Part shown: positions 1 to 10,905 of the stretch, one piece after another
Position numbering within the stretch: the stretch's first letter is position 1
Layout: the number at the start of each line of letters is the position of its first letter
Program-made: the position numbers and the translations under genes
Source of the DNA: Phaeodactylum tricornutum CCAP 1055/1
Lineage: Eukaryota > Bacillariophyta > Bacillariophyceae > Surirellales > Neidiaceae
Assembly: GCF_000150955.2 (NCBI RefSeq)
Contig: NC_011694.1
Span: forward strand, 377,227 to 441,226
Reading direction: 5' to 3'
DNA: 64,000 nucleotides
Notes under the pieces: model-generated
Database searches by the model: none
Seen by the model: only the letters and a program-made list of their open reading frames with translations
Told to the model about the DNA's origin: nothing

Positions 1-1
1 C

Positions 2-1249
2 GGATACCAGCGAGCACTGACGCTCGTCGAAAACAAGTTGTTGCCCGATCTAGTTTGTGATGGAGTTACCGACTTGAAGGACAAGCATCAGCTTCTCAAG
101 ATTCTACAGCCGGTACTTGCTTCCAAGCAGTACGGATCCGAACAAACGCTCGCTCCCATTGTTGCCGACGCTTGTTTGACCGTTATGGACGCGCAGGGAA
201 AGTTCAACGCCGAATCCGTTCGCGTTTGCAAGATTCCCGGTAGTTCCGTTTCGCAATCGACACTTCTGGAAGGCTACGTTGCCATGCGGGGGCTCGAAAC
301 CGTCGTGACCAACGCGACTGACGCCAAGATCGCGGTCTACGCTTGCGGCTTTGAAGCGTCGTCTACCGAAGCCAAGGGCACCGTCCTCATGAAGACGGCC
401 GCCGATTTGCTGTCGTACAACCGTACCGAAGAAGCAAAAATGGAAGAAATCGTGCAAGGGATTGCTGCTTCGGGGGTCAAAGTTGTGGTTACGGGTGGCA
501 ATCTTTCCGACATGGCCTTGCACTTTTTGGATCGCGCCAGTCTGATTTGTTTGCGCATCGGCAGCAAGTGGGAATTGCGTCGCTTGTGCCAAGCCGTCAA
601 CGCCACTGCTTTGGTGCGTCTCGGGGCTCCGACCCCGGACGAAATGGGGTTTTGCGAATCCATTCGAACCCAAGAACTGGGGGGCAAAACGGTTACGGTC
701 TTTCGGTCGCACGAGACCAAACTCGCGACGATCTTGTTGCGGGCCAGTACCAGTTCCGTCCTCAACGATTTGGAACGGGCCGTCGACGACGGAGTCCAGG
801 CCGTCGTTCAGGCCGGAAAAGACGGACGACTGGTGTACGGCGGCGGGGCCGTCGAAATGGCCCTGTCCATGGCACTCCAGCAGGAAGCCAGTCGTGTTCC
901 CGGCCTCGAACAGTACTCCATCGCCGCTTTTGGTAAGGCTTTGGAAATTGTACCCCGCACGCTGGCGGAAAACGCCGGCTGGGATGCCGTACGCGTCCTG
1001 GCGGACTTGAAGGCTTCCCACGCCCAGCACGGTACCGAGTCCGTTTGCGATGTTGGAATTGACATTGAACGATACGGAACCGAAAACGACGACACCGGTG
1101 GCACGTGTTCAATGAAGGAGCGGGGTGTCCTGGATTTGATGTCCACCAAATTAGCGGCATTGCGCTTGGCCGTCGATGCCGCCACGACTATTCTCAAAAT
1201 TGATCAAATTATTATGAGCAAACCGGCGGGTGGACCGAAACCGCAGTAA
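2..1249 (+). CDS. CCT8: T-complex protein 1 subunit theta (CCT8), 3' part
   Basis: The reading frame is open from base 2, so the gene begins before the window; about 415 C-terminal residues are present. CCT8 is one of eight subunits of the cytosolic chaperonin CCT/TRiC, which folds actin, tubulin and other proteins using ATP. Family-typical stretches are visible: VVVTGGNLSDMALHF in the apical domain, SKWELRRLCQAVNATALVRL, DLERAVDDGVQ, the GGGAVEMAL return to the equatorial domain, PGLEQYSIAAFGKALEIVPRTLAENAG, and the C-terminal DQIIMSKPAGGPKP that marks the theta subunit. The charged tail found after this motif in animal CCT8 is missing, so the protein ends at GGPKPQ. No intron is needed in the visible part. 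Antisense open frames here are shadows. Confidence 0.95.
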   Translation, partial: GYQRALTLVENKLLPDLVCDGVTDLKDKHQLLKILQPVLASKQYGSEQTLAPIVADACLTVMDAQGKFNAESVRVCKIPGSSVSQSTLLEGYVAMRGLETVVTNATDAKIAVYACGFEASSTEAKGTVLMKTAADLLSYNRTEEAKMEEIVQGIAASGVKVVVTGGNLSDMALHFLDRASLICLRIGSKWELRRLCQAVNATALVRLGAPTPDEMGFCESIRTQELGGKTVTVFRSHETKLATILLRASTSSVLNDLERAVDDGVQAVVQAGKDGRLVYGGGAVEMALSMALQQEASRVPGLEQYSIAAFGKALEIVPRTLAENAGWDAVRVLADLKASHAQHGTESVCDVGIDIERYGTENDDTGGTCSMKERGVLDLMSTKLAALRLAVDAATTILKIDQIIMSKPAGGPKPQ

Positions 1250-2201
1250 GCGACATGAAACATCCTCCGCAATGCATGCCAGGCTTTTGATGGAGTGTGG
1301 CCGGTAGCGTACGGCATTGTGGCCAATTGTTCACAAAGCAATCACGAATAGTTTTCGAACGCGATAGAGATATATCCTAATAGTAAAGCTATTGACGTTG
1401 ATGCGTTCGTCACCAATGCCCAGTGAAATGGCATTGAAACGTATGTTTGTGTTGTAAAGTTACATTCCTTATTGCTGCCTGGCATTTCTAGAGATAGCGT
1501 GTAGTACAAGATTTCCTCCCCACCTCTTGTCTTTCTGGAATTGTGTCGTATGCGGGCTTTTAGGTCGTGCCGCTTGTCCAAATGCATGTCGCAAACCGGG
1601 GTCAATCAGGTCCTACATCGTCAAACTATAGCTTGGCCACCAAACCTTCCAGAAAGCCTGACTGCAAAGGTCGCTATCCGCATTCGGACCCAAAAGAAAC
1701 CCAAGCGGTTTCTCCCTTCTTACGCAGTAGAGCTAACTTTTTTCTCTTTCGTAGTCACTTTCTGTTTCCTAAGTGTAAAAACGCAAAATGTGGCTATTGG
1801 TGTGGACACATAATCAATCGTGTCCACCTTAACATATAATTAATTACTCATCCAAGAAACAAGACAAGGCTTTATATAAAAGGGTTCAAAACGCAAGTTT
1901 CGCGCTGCTTGATTCGCAACGTGTTTGCCGTCGCTGGAATCGTGAGTCCTACGATCCGAACCAGAGCCATTCGAGACGATACACCACTGGAAACGAAAGT
2001 CGGTCCAGTCCAAGCCCCCTCTAGACTCCACTATTTTGCATCGTTCGTTGGTTGTTCCAGCGTGTTCCATGCCATTACAACGAGTCTCCGAGTCCTCAGT
2101 CTCCGAGTCCATTGGTGGTCTTAATTTGTTCTCCACACTCGCAGCACCGCTCGGGTCCGCAGTTCCATTTTGGTAGCAATCCTGGTTTTTCTAGTTGCAG
2201 G
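1250..2201. other. Intergenic region between CCT8 and the nitrate transporter
   Basis: No convincing gene. Short frames on both strands have no recognisable domain. The last 150 bases are open in frame with the NRT2 gene (an upstream ATG lies at 2052), but the translation looks like leader sequence. The bases just before the chosen NRT2 start (ttttctagttgcag, ending at 2200) resemble a splice acceptor, so a 5' UTR intron is possible. Confidence 0.5.
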
Positions 2202-4090
2202 ATGAACACACGTAACTCTTCCGACGGCGACGAGAGTCCGTCGCAGGCCATTTATTCCAGAGACGAACAAGACTCGGCGCTGACCGTGGCGATGGATACT
2301 CGAGGGCTAGAAGACCGAGCGACAGTGACTTTCTCAGTCGAAAACGACCCCTCCTCCATTGGTGTAGACGACGAGGGAGGCACGCCTGCAACGTCAATAC
2401 CACCGTTGGAAGTTCATTTGGACCATGGCTCTTATCCCCCGTCACCGCCGTCGCTGTCCGTCGACGTCGAAAGTTCCGTTCTGGTCGCGCCTTGGCGCGA
2501 TCCCTACCAAGCCTCACCGGAGTCCATTTACGAGCGGTACGATGTCACCGTAGACGATGCGGAGGCGGATCGTGCGACGGAAATCAAGATATTCTCTATC
2601 CGACGCCCGCACATGCGAGCCTTTCACGTGGCCTGGTTTTCCTTCTTTTGGGCCTTTACCATTTGGTTCGCTCCCGCGCCACTACTAAAAGAAATACAAA
2701 AGACACTCGGATTGACCAGAAAAGAGATTTGGACGAGTTCCATTACCAACGATATCACCGCCATTTTCTTGAGAATTTTGATTGGCCCCTTGTGCGACGT
2801 CTACGGCGCGCGCTTGCCCATGGCGGCCGTCCTGGTCCTCGCATCGATTCCTACCGCCATGGTAGGACTCATTCAATCGGCGGCGGGGCTTTCCGTCACA
2901 CGCTTCTTTATCGGTATTGCCGGAAGTTCCTTCGTCATGGCACAGTTTTGGCCTTCCCGTATGTTTACCCGGGAATTGGCGGGCACCGCCAACGGGATCG
3001 TTGGTGGTTGGGGGAACCTGGGGGGTGCCTTTACACAACTCCTCATGGGCACAATTTTGTTTCCGGCTTTTCGGAATCTGTACGACGGGGACTCGGAAAA
3101 AGCATGGCGCGTTATTTGCGTCATTCCCGCTGCCGTCGCCTTTTTGTGGGGTATCGCCGTCCCGTGGATTTCCGACGATGCCCCGATGGGAAATTATGGA
3201 GAAATGAAAAAGCGTGGCGCCATGGATCGAATTCTGATGACGACGGCCCTCCGACAGGGCGCGGTCGTCAATACGTGGATACTGTACGTCCAGTACGCCT
3301 GTTCCTTTGGAGTCGAGCTCGTCATGAATAATGCAACCGTGCTCTACTACACGGATGAGTTTGGATTGAGTACGGAAGACGCGGCGGCTCTCGGTTTTAT
3401 TTATGGTTCCATGAATTTGTTTGCTAGGGGCATGGGTGGATATCTCTCGGATCAGCTTAACCTCAAGTTTGGCCTACGGGGTCGCTTATGGCTTCAAACC
3501 TGTTTATTGGTAGTCGAAGGCATCGTCATCATTATTTTTCCATTTGCTGATACACTCAGAGGAGCCATCGTTACCATGTGCATTTTTTCTATTTTTACGC
3601 AAGCCGCAGAAGGTGCCATTTTTGGTAAGCCTTGACATAAGACGCTATATCTCTTTTTGTGTTTGAGTCCTATTGCGACTAATAGTTTGCTAATCTCTTG
3701 CTGCTTTTGACTACATTAGGGGTGGTCCCATACGTGACCAAATTGTATTCGGGCTCGGTTTCGGGTTTGGTCGGCGCTGGAGGCAATGCCGGCTCCGTCA
3801 TTTTTGGTCTCGGATTCCGGTCGCTTTCGTACCGGCAAGCTTTCATCATGATGGGGTGCATTGTGATCGCTAGCTCTGGTTTAAGTGCCTTCATCAACAT
3901 TCCGTTGTACGCGGGCTTACTCTGGGGTAAGGACAATCACTCCGTTATTAAATCCCGCGAGCGATTTTTGGAACGTCGGGCACGCGAAAAGGAGCTCAGG
4001 AGTCGGTACGCCGCTGAGGAAGACGTCGCCGCCGCCGTCGACCCTACTAGTGCATCTCGAGCAACGGAAGACGAACAACACGTATCGTGA
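2202..4090 (+). CDS. NRT2: NRT2-type high-affinity nitrate/nitrite transporter, two exons
   Basis: Exons are 2202..3624 and 3720..4090; the 95-nt intron runs from gtaagc to acattag and contains a ctaat branch-like site. The product (about 597 aa) is a major-facilitator permease expected to import nitrate at the plasma membrane. The first membrane helix starts near residue 140 (MRAFHVAWFSFFWAFTIWF). The NRT2 signature region SSFVMAQFWPSRMF / GTANGIVGGWGNLGGAFTQ follows, and the conserved helix-11 motif GNAGSVIFGLGF is in exon 2. The C-terminal tail is charged and cytosolic. The roughly 137-residue acidic, Ser-rich N-terminal extension is long for the family. I chose the ATG at 2202 over the in-frame ATG at 2052 because the extra 50 residues look like translated leader. 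Family membership is strong; the start is uncertain. Confidence 0.9.
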
Positions 4091-4458
4091 ACAACCGATA
4101 TTACACGGCACTGTCGAAGCTGGATCACGTGAGGCACTTTATGGTTACAGGTAATAGGGGCTGGCCCAAAGGACCGCTACTGTCATACTGTTCGCCGGAA
4201 GAAAACTGAATGTGCGTCAACCAGTGGCAAACAGTTTTTCATTCGGAGACAATGTTTGCCAACTTGGTCTAGGCATTTGTCGTCTGGAGTGTGGGCACTT
4301 CTTAAGGTGTTTGCAAAAATGGCCTTCTTTGCAGCTTGTCAATAACGAGATTGTGCTATTAAAATGAATGAACATACCCTTTAAGGCATCCATATCCAAC
4401 GGATTGACCGCTTTTGCTATTTCCATCAAGTTCAGCCTTGAATGAGCTCTGCTACTTT
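4091..4458. other. Intergenic region between convergent genes
   Basis: This is the 3' flank shared by the plus-strand nitrate transporter and the minus-strand coiled-coil/PH gene. I see no conserved coding frame or RNA gene in it. Confidence 0.5.
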
Positions 4459-4815
4459 CTACCGTTCCATTTGCTTTCCGACAGCCATCAACGTCGGAAT
4501 TTTAGGGTTCGACCGGCGAGCTATAGAAGGCATAGAAAGTTGGGAGACGACGGAAGCGCATCCATCCACGTCGCCGTCATTCTTCTTCCCAGTAGCCTTT
4601 TCCAAGCCCGAACACCAAAGGATGAAATCTGCATTTGAGGGGACCGAGAAGTGTATACTGGGCGCTTTGGGATCATGATTATCGACGTCGACACGGAAGC
4701 AATGCGAGTAGGACGACTTCTCTATCTTTGCATGGACAACTGCGTAAGACGAACGTCGTGAAACCAGATCGTATATTCGGGGATCCATCATTTCGGGAGA
4801 CTGTGAGAGTCTCAA
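4459..4815 (-). pseudogene. Rest of a PH domain, in frame after a TAG codon
   Basis: This frame continues the upstream coiled-coil ORF directly: the TAG at 4818-4816 is followed without a phase change by LRLSQSPEMMDPRIYDL and then FRVDVDNHDPKAPSIHFSVPS and NADFILWCSGLEKATG. The latter reads like the last strands and C-terminal helix of a pleckstrin-homology domain (strands, then a helix with a conserved Trp). The first PH strands (TGTVFMRNIFYRWQPFYAILY) lie before the stop. It is therefore either the cut-off tail of a broken gene, a read-through product, or the result of a base error at the stop. A tail of about 40 residues follows the helix. Confidence 0.55.
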
Positions 4816-6201
4816 CTAATAGCATGATTGGCACTGATATAGAATGGCGTAGAATGGTTGCCAACGATAGAAGATATTCCGCATAAAAACAGTCCCGGTC
4901 AAGAGTCGTCGTCCAGTTCGAGGCTGGTATGGAATGTGCAGACGGCAAGAAAAAGTGGAAGAACTATACGACATGCGCGAAGATACGGAAGACCCAGATG
5001 AACCCTTGCTGTATGACAGCGTCTTTTCCTTGGAATCCGTGATGTTTGCTCCGAGTGGCTCGTGCTGTGATTGTAAGTTCTGGGATCCTGTGTCCAGAAA
5101 GGGCTGAAATGTGTCCGATTCACTTGAGGAAAGTCCTAGTGTATCACTTGTGCTCCGACTCAAGGTAAGATCGACACTATTGTTGGCAGGCTTGCTGAAG
5201 GAGTCGGATGAGATTGGAAGAGTCAGGAAGGCTGTTTGTTCCGGTCTCGTTTTTTCAGTGACGTCCGGTCTTCCGTCCTCAATCTCCCGTCCTTCGGTAT
5301 TGGAAGGTGTTACTCGGAACGAAGGTCTCATCGGGTGGTACGGAGCTTCTTGGTTCAAAGTCGGTCGTGACGAATTGAACTCCGTCGACGTTGCCAGAGA
5401 TTTATTGTCGGGTTGTGTATTTTGTCTGTTTTTGATGCTATCTGCTTCTTGATGACCGCGCGATGTAAGCAAGGATCCTGCTTCCGCTCCCTCGGAAGAC
5501 AAAAATTTCTCACATTCACCTGCTATCGAAACGACTTCTTTTCTATTTTCCATTGAAATCGTCCCTAAATCTTCAGAAAAAGGCCCATCGCGTGCTGGAA
5601 CCAGTTTGGCGTTCAGGACTATATCTTTCGATTTTTGCTGGGAATCGTTTTCAACCAACGAAATGGGCCCCTTCTCGTTCAAGAACTTTTCAAAGTACGC
5701 TAGCTGTTCCAGAGCTACTTCGAGTGTCATTCGCTGCTGCACAATTCCAGCTTTCAACGACTCCCTCTCTTCTTTGAGATCGTCGACTTGTACCTGTAGA
5801 ATCACTTTCTCTTGCATAACAGTTCGAACAACACTTTGGTGCTCTTGCGCTAGGCCTTCCAATATTTGTATTTGCTTTTTATGGTCCATTTCGGTTCGAC
5901 ACACGACTTCATTCATGATAGAAACTTGCTTTTCTAGATTGTCTTTCTCAACTGATTGATTCCGACTTTTGAGCTGTAGAATGGAAATTTGGTCCACCAA
6001 GGCTTCGACATGAGCTTCCTTAATATCACGCTCCCCTCCCCCGATGAGAGCCGGCTGGACAAGTTCAGGCATGTGAGCTAGAGGGGACGACTTTCTGATT
6101 TCTTTCTGAGAGAATGTGTTTGTTTCAACTAGAAAGCCTGCCAACGTGTTGATGGTAACAGCAGTTGAGTTCCCTTTGAGGGAAACATTCTTTTCTCCCA
6201 T
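4816..6201 (-). CDS. Coiled-coil protein with truncated C-terminal PH domain
   Basis: About 461 residues from the ATG at 6201 (MGEKNVSLKG). The frame is open further upstream to 6342, but that part is basic and Cys-rich and looks like leader. Residues roughly 60-190 form a Leu/Glu/Gln heptad coiled coil (ALVDQISILQLKSRNQS, QVQVDDLKEERESL and similar). A long Ser/Thr/Glu-rich, probably disordered section follows, then the beginning of a PH domain cut by TAG at 4818-4816. PH domains usually bind phosphoinositides or proteins at membranes, so a membrane-associated scaffold is a reasonable guess, but no specific family is recognised. It is convergent with the nitrate transporter gene. Confidence 0.6.
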   Translation of the reverse strand: MGEKNVSLKGNSTAVTINTLAGFLVETNTFSQKEIRKSSPLAHMPELVQPALIGGGERDIKEAHVEALVDQISILQLKSRNQSVEKDNLEKQVSIMNEVVCRTEMDHKKQIQILEGLAQEHQSVVRTVMQEKVILQVQVDDLKEERESLKAGIVQQRMTLEVALEQLAYFEKFLNEKGPISLVENDSQQKSKDIVLNAKLVPARDGPFSEDLGTISMENRKEVVSIAGECEKFLSSEGAEAGSLLTSRGHQEADSIKNRQNTQPDNKSLATSTEFNSSRPTLNQEAPYHPMRPSFRVTPSNTEGREIEDGRPDVTEKTRPEQTAFLTLPISSDSFSKPANNSVDLTLSRSTSDTLGLSSSESDTFQPFLDTGSQNLQSQHEPLGANITDSKEKTLSYSKGSSGSSVSSRMSYSSSTFSCRLHIPYQPRTGRRLLTGTVFMRNIFYRWQPFYAILYQCQSCY

Positions 6202-9200
6202 GATGTAAAAGTTAGCAAACTTGTGAGTTTTTCTATCGGGTTGGCAGCTGCAAGCAAAACTCCGGTTTCGCCGAAAGCGGAAAATTAGCGACAATTGGCG
6301 ACAATCGTCCGACAAGCTAAATAATTCAAAACTATTGCTCACAGTTGCTCTGGTGATAACAATTGCCCGATGAACAGGAATAAATGTAAAAGCTCGACAT
6401 ACGCTATTTAAAGCAATATATAAGAAGCTTCGAGCTCATTTCTGGATTTCGGTATGATCGGCTTAAATATGGATGCACACAAATCTACGTAAGTAGAAAA
6501 TAGCTGAATTTCAAATTGAGCAATAGCTGATCGCTCGCATGGACACATCGTAGCCATCTCACAGGAAGCGAAATAACACAAGTTGTGAGCATACTACCTA
6601 TCCGGGTTTCGGATTGTATGAAATGTATATCCTTTATCTGGCTCTACAGTTCAATCTGTCAACCCCATGTAAACCAAAAATGCCAAATCGATAGAGGTAT
6701 TAACTGCAAGCTGAACATACGTGTTCGGCGTGTCTAGACTCAATATGGCATTGCCGACTAGCGAGATCCCATTCAAACGCTGGAAAATGAAGATTTAAAT
6801 AATTCTAGAAAGTAATTACAATTAGTTCCTTGTAAATACCAGTTCCTTGTACCTCAATAAATTTACTATATTGGCGGTCAGAGATCAACTTTAAAAATAA
6901 GAGGAAAACCGCTAATTCGGCCTCTGCGACATGAAAAAACCGCAATTTCGGCCAAATTTGAAAATTTCTAAGTACCTTAGATTGAACGCGAAACGGCTTT
7001 TAAGTAAAATTAGCAATTAGAAAATAATCCAATGCTTGGTGTATGCTCTGTATATGATATAGTAGAGGTATCGCGCTGGCATGGATGAGCTGCTTCCAAC
7101 CCGTCAAACTTCGATCAATCTAGAGAGGACAGCAATTGACTGTGAACACTTTACCCTACGCATACAGAGAACAAACTGTAGCCCGGGAGTCATACAGACT
7201 GATGTCGAAGGTCGTTCACGGTCAGAAATTCCGACAGTAAAGTTGACCAAAAAGCATGATGTGAATTAGAGGTCAATGTCGACAATTGACCTTTTGATCA
7301 TTTTCCGCTCCATAAAACATATGCCTTAGCTACTAGCCACACACAGATAATTACCTCCGTTTATACTACTCTGCATCAGGCAAATGTTTATTTAGCATGC
7401 TTCGGCCACTACGCATCGTATCTTCTAGGGAATCGATCAACCTGTCGAGCAACAGTGAACGACCCGCGCAGACCTTTGATGTTTGTGTCTATGCATTTTC
7501 AGAGACAAACATCTTGCAAAAAATGTTCGTTATTAGCGAGATGCGTGCTGATGATACAGAATAGTGAAGCTTTTTCATACAAAAGAAAGAGGAACAGCTC
7601 TTAGGTGAGTGGCAAATCACGCAAGATCCTAGTTAAAGAGTTCTCTGTCTGCGGTGCGAGCGCAACGACAGTGCTTCAGCCGACATGCATCTTGTTTTAG
7701 AGTGAATCAACCTGCAGTGGACAAGCGAACAGATTTCAGCCGACGTGCATCTTCTTTAGAGGGAATGAACCTTCAGTGGACAAGCAAACATATTTCCATA
7801 TAGGAAATGAAACAGACTCAAGTAAATCGTCTCCACCTCCATCCCCAACAAAAACAGCAGGGCTGAATCACTTAAGAAAGCTCAAACTTACGTTGACAAA
7901 AGTGAATTATGAATAGAGGAAATTCAGTTGTCAAGCGCTAACATAACGAACAGCCGACCCACCCGCGCAGAAGTTTGAGCACGTACACATGCGGTTTCAA
8001 AAAAGCGTATAGAAAATTTGTCCATTTCCAAACAGTGAGATCTTAAAAAAACGCGCTTATATAAATATTTTGATTGGGTCGAGATAAAATAGCTTTGCTC
8101 ATCCAAATTAAAAACATAGAAAGACGTTCCAGTATCATTGCCAAAATTTTAGTCGCTTTAAAGCTTGCATTTTGTAACGTTTATCGAAGTCAAACGCTTG
8201 ACATATGCGATTTTCACAGCCCAATTTGTGCTCAGTCCAAGCCATTTTTTCCGAATTGATTTCGGCAGTGGCTGAAAAAATCTACGGGGAAAGGGAATTA
8301 CGGACCGAGAGATACTCTCTTTCTTTTTCACTTTTAATTGAAAGAAGCTAAATCACAAAAAATTGAAATACAATTAACTGTAAGGGGTATTAAAAACTGT
8401 ACAGAATGAACGTCGAGGTCGATTTCAAAAATCTATTAAGAAAAAAGAAAAACAAAACTTGCACAACAAAGTCGAACCATTTATGGGTGAACTTTCCTGA
8501 AGGACTACCTGCTCTCAAAAAGAAAATGGAGAAAGAGCACGCATACTATACAATCTCCTTATCAAATGACAATTTGTGATGCATTGTCCTACATGAGATC
8601 ACAACAATCAATTCATGTACGTGATTTAGCAAAGCAATGAAATATCTAAGCGATTGTAGCATCAAGTTAGCACGACTCAAATTCCATGAGCGCAAGAAAA
8701 AATGCTCAAATACGTATGAATGCGCTAACAACATTTATTTTTGTGGCTTTTTTAGCTTCATTCGACAATTTTTGTCCCGTTTGAATTCTTTCCAGTTCAT
8801 TGCATTTGAAGATTTTCTCTTGAAACAATCCTGGACCTTCAAGTTTAACTACATTGTGATGACAAAGCATTTTAACATAGCTTATAATGATCTTAAATAA
8901 ATAAGACATTTTACGATAAATTGATCAATCCTTATCTATTTGGAATCTTTCGTAGATTTTGGATTTGAAACATATTTTTTTCTTCTCAAGTTTGAGCTCG
9001 AGTCGAATAACATCTCGGCTCCCTTTATTTTCCCTACGACGACATGAATTATATTCTCTGTTGTGGACTAGATAGTCTAAAGCAGAATGTGCATGAATTA
9101 AATTGCCATTTGATTGTTGCGAACTGCAGCTCTTTTATTCTAACAAAATGACTCCGTCTATTCAACGGGTTGCAAATAATTCCAGCAGGATTTAAGACCA

Positions 9201-10905
9201 GTAAATGCGTGTATACTTGAATATTACTGTGCATCAGTTCCTACCGTTTCATTACGAAATCAATACATTGATTGCGAAAACAGAAAATAAACAAATTGGC
9301 ATTGAAAGGCCATTTTTTCATCGACTTTCAGAAAAATTAGCAACAAGAATCTCCAAGATTCTATTTATGTTTCGACGATGACCATTTTTCTGCGAGTCTT
9401 TTACTTGGTACCAGCCGAGTATCTGACATTTGATGCTGATACCGTTCAAGTTCGTCTCGTGTGCAGCCTAGATTTATTACTTTTCCTCCTGTCTTTGCAG
9501 TTTCTGGCTCTGAAGTTGCCCAGATTTGAATCTCACGACTTGTAATTCTTTGTCCAGAGTTTGCCACAAGATCTTGTTCGTGCTATAATTTTATGTATTT
9601 GATCAGACTTTTGTACTGACAAAAGTAAGCCGAAAAAACCTCACGAGCCTCAGAAGAGTATTTGACTTTAAATGAATAAATACTCGGCTGGTTATATTGT
9701 TCGTGCACCCTTTTGATTGAATTTTAATTTTTAGTTCATGTCCTATTCTTTTGATAAAGTCAAGTGTATATTTGTTATAAAGTTATCATGAAGGAGTCAC
9801 AAGATCAAACTGGGTTGGCTCCGACGGTTCTTTTTTCTGAAAAATTTACCAAAATTACAACATTCTGCTTGCATTACCAAAAGTGTGTGGAGGTTGGTTG
9901 GTCTGTACCATGGAGTTGTACCGCATGGCGAATAAAGAGCTACCTCCACTTTTGATTTGGAAAGAGTCGCATTACAAACTAATGTGACGCCCTAGTAAAA
10001 TGCAAGGATATAAAGTAAGTCCTACTACTACGAAATGGGAACATGCTAGCCAAACCCGAACTTATTAGGGCTCCCTTTCAACAAAACCATTTGAGATATT
10101 TCAATTGGAAAAAGACAGGTGGCGGGTCCGGATTTTGGGTCTCGCTTTTCTAATCGAAACGTATAATTTACAGTAAGCGCTTGTAGCGGAGCAGATGCCG
10201 TCTGTCAATACAACAACAAGCGCTTTTACTACTATGTAATACTTGATTGGTTCCTAGCTCTGCCTGAACTGACTGTGAATGCACCTAATCCTCATATCAG
10301 CACCTGAATCTTCAGTAGAAGAGGTACACAATGACCCGCTCCTGACAAAAAAATGTACTTTGTTCAAAGGCATGTCCCAATGCTGCGGTTGCCTTTGAAT
10401 GTGAAAGAACAATTTACGGATTAAAGAGTCTCCTTCTCACAGGAACTATAGCAACACATGTGAGTAAGCGGAGAACTCCCTCGTGTTTTTCCAAGCTTAC
10501 TGGTACATATTGTGTTTTGAAGGTGACGCCTATAGCCGTTTTCTCAAAAAGTCGAGAAATTCATAAGCGTAAATGTTCCAGACCCTTTTTCGCCAACCAT
10601 TTCTTCGTGTCCTAACACAGTGTGCAACTTGCAAGAAACAGTTGTCGCATGAGAGTGGCTACAAGAACGTACATTGACTCCGAACCATATCAAGATCATG
10701 TCTTGTCTGAAAATTCAGTGGTGCATTGGTGTATGTCATGCATGTCAATGCTTGCTCAAGATCTTTCATTGTAGTGACTGAGCACGGATAGTGCATATTG
10801 CAGATTATTATTAGCCATCATACAGGATTGATAGGCGAAATATTGAAGACGCGGAAATAGACTTCCATACCCTGGCTTTGAGGTTAATATTAGGGTCTGT
10901 CTATC
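6202..10905. other. Gene-poor AT-rich region
   Basis: About 4.7 kb without a convincing gene. Open frames are all below about 90 codons, with atypical composition and no recognised domain. GC drops to about 20-38 percent on the lines I counted between 8.0 and 9.4 kb, clearly below the flanking genes. A 60-bp imperfect tandem duplication lies at 7675-7793. No tRNA, rRNA or transposon protein was seen. Confidence 0.5.
7675..7793. repeat. Imperfect 60-bp tandem duplication
   Basis: Two head-to-tail copies (7675-7734 and 7735-7793) both start ttcagccgac and share gcatctt..ttag, gaatgaacct or gaatcaacct, and cagtggacaagc. A few substitutions and a one-base length difference separate them. It is non-coding. 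Confidence 0.8.

Noticed and set aside
104-1030. Long minus-strand frame over CCT8
   Set aside because: It lies antisense to a well-conserved chaperonin and its translation has no family pattern.
1342-1839. Short frames downstream of CCT8
   Set aside because: All are about 90 codons or fewer, with no domain, biased composition and no splice support.
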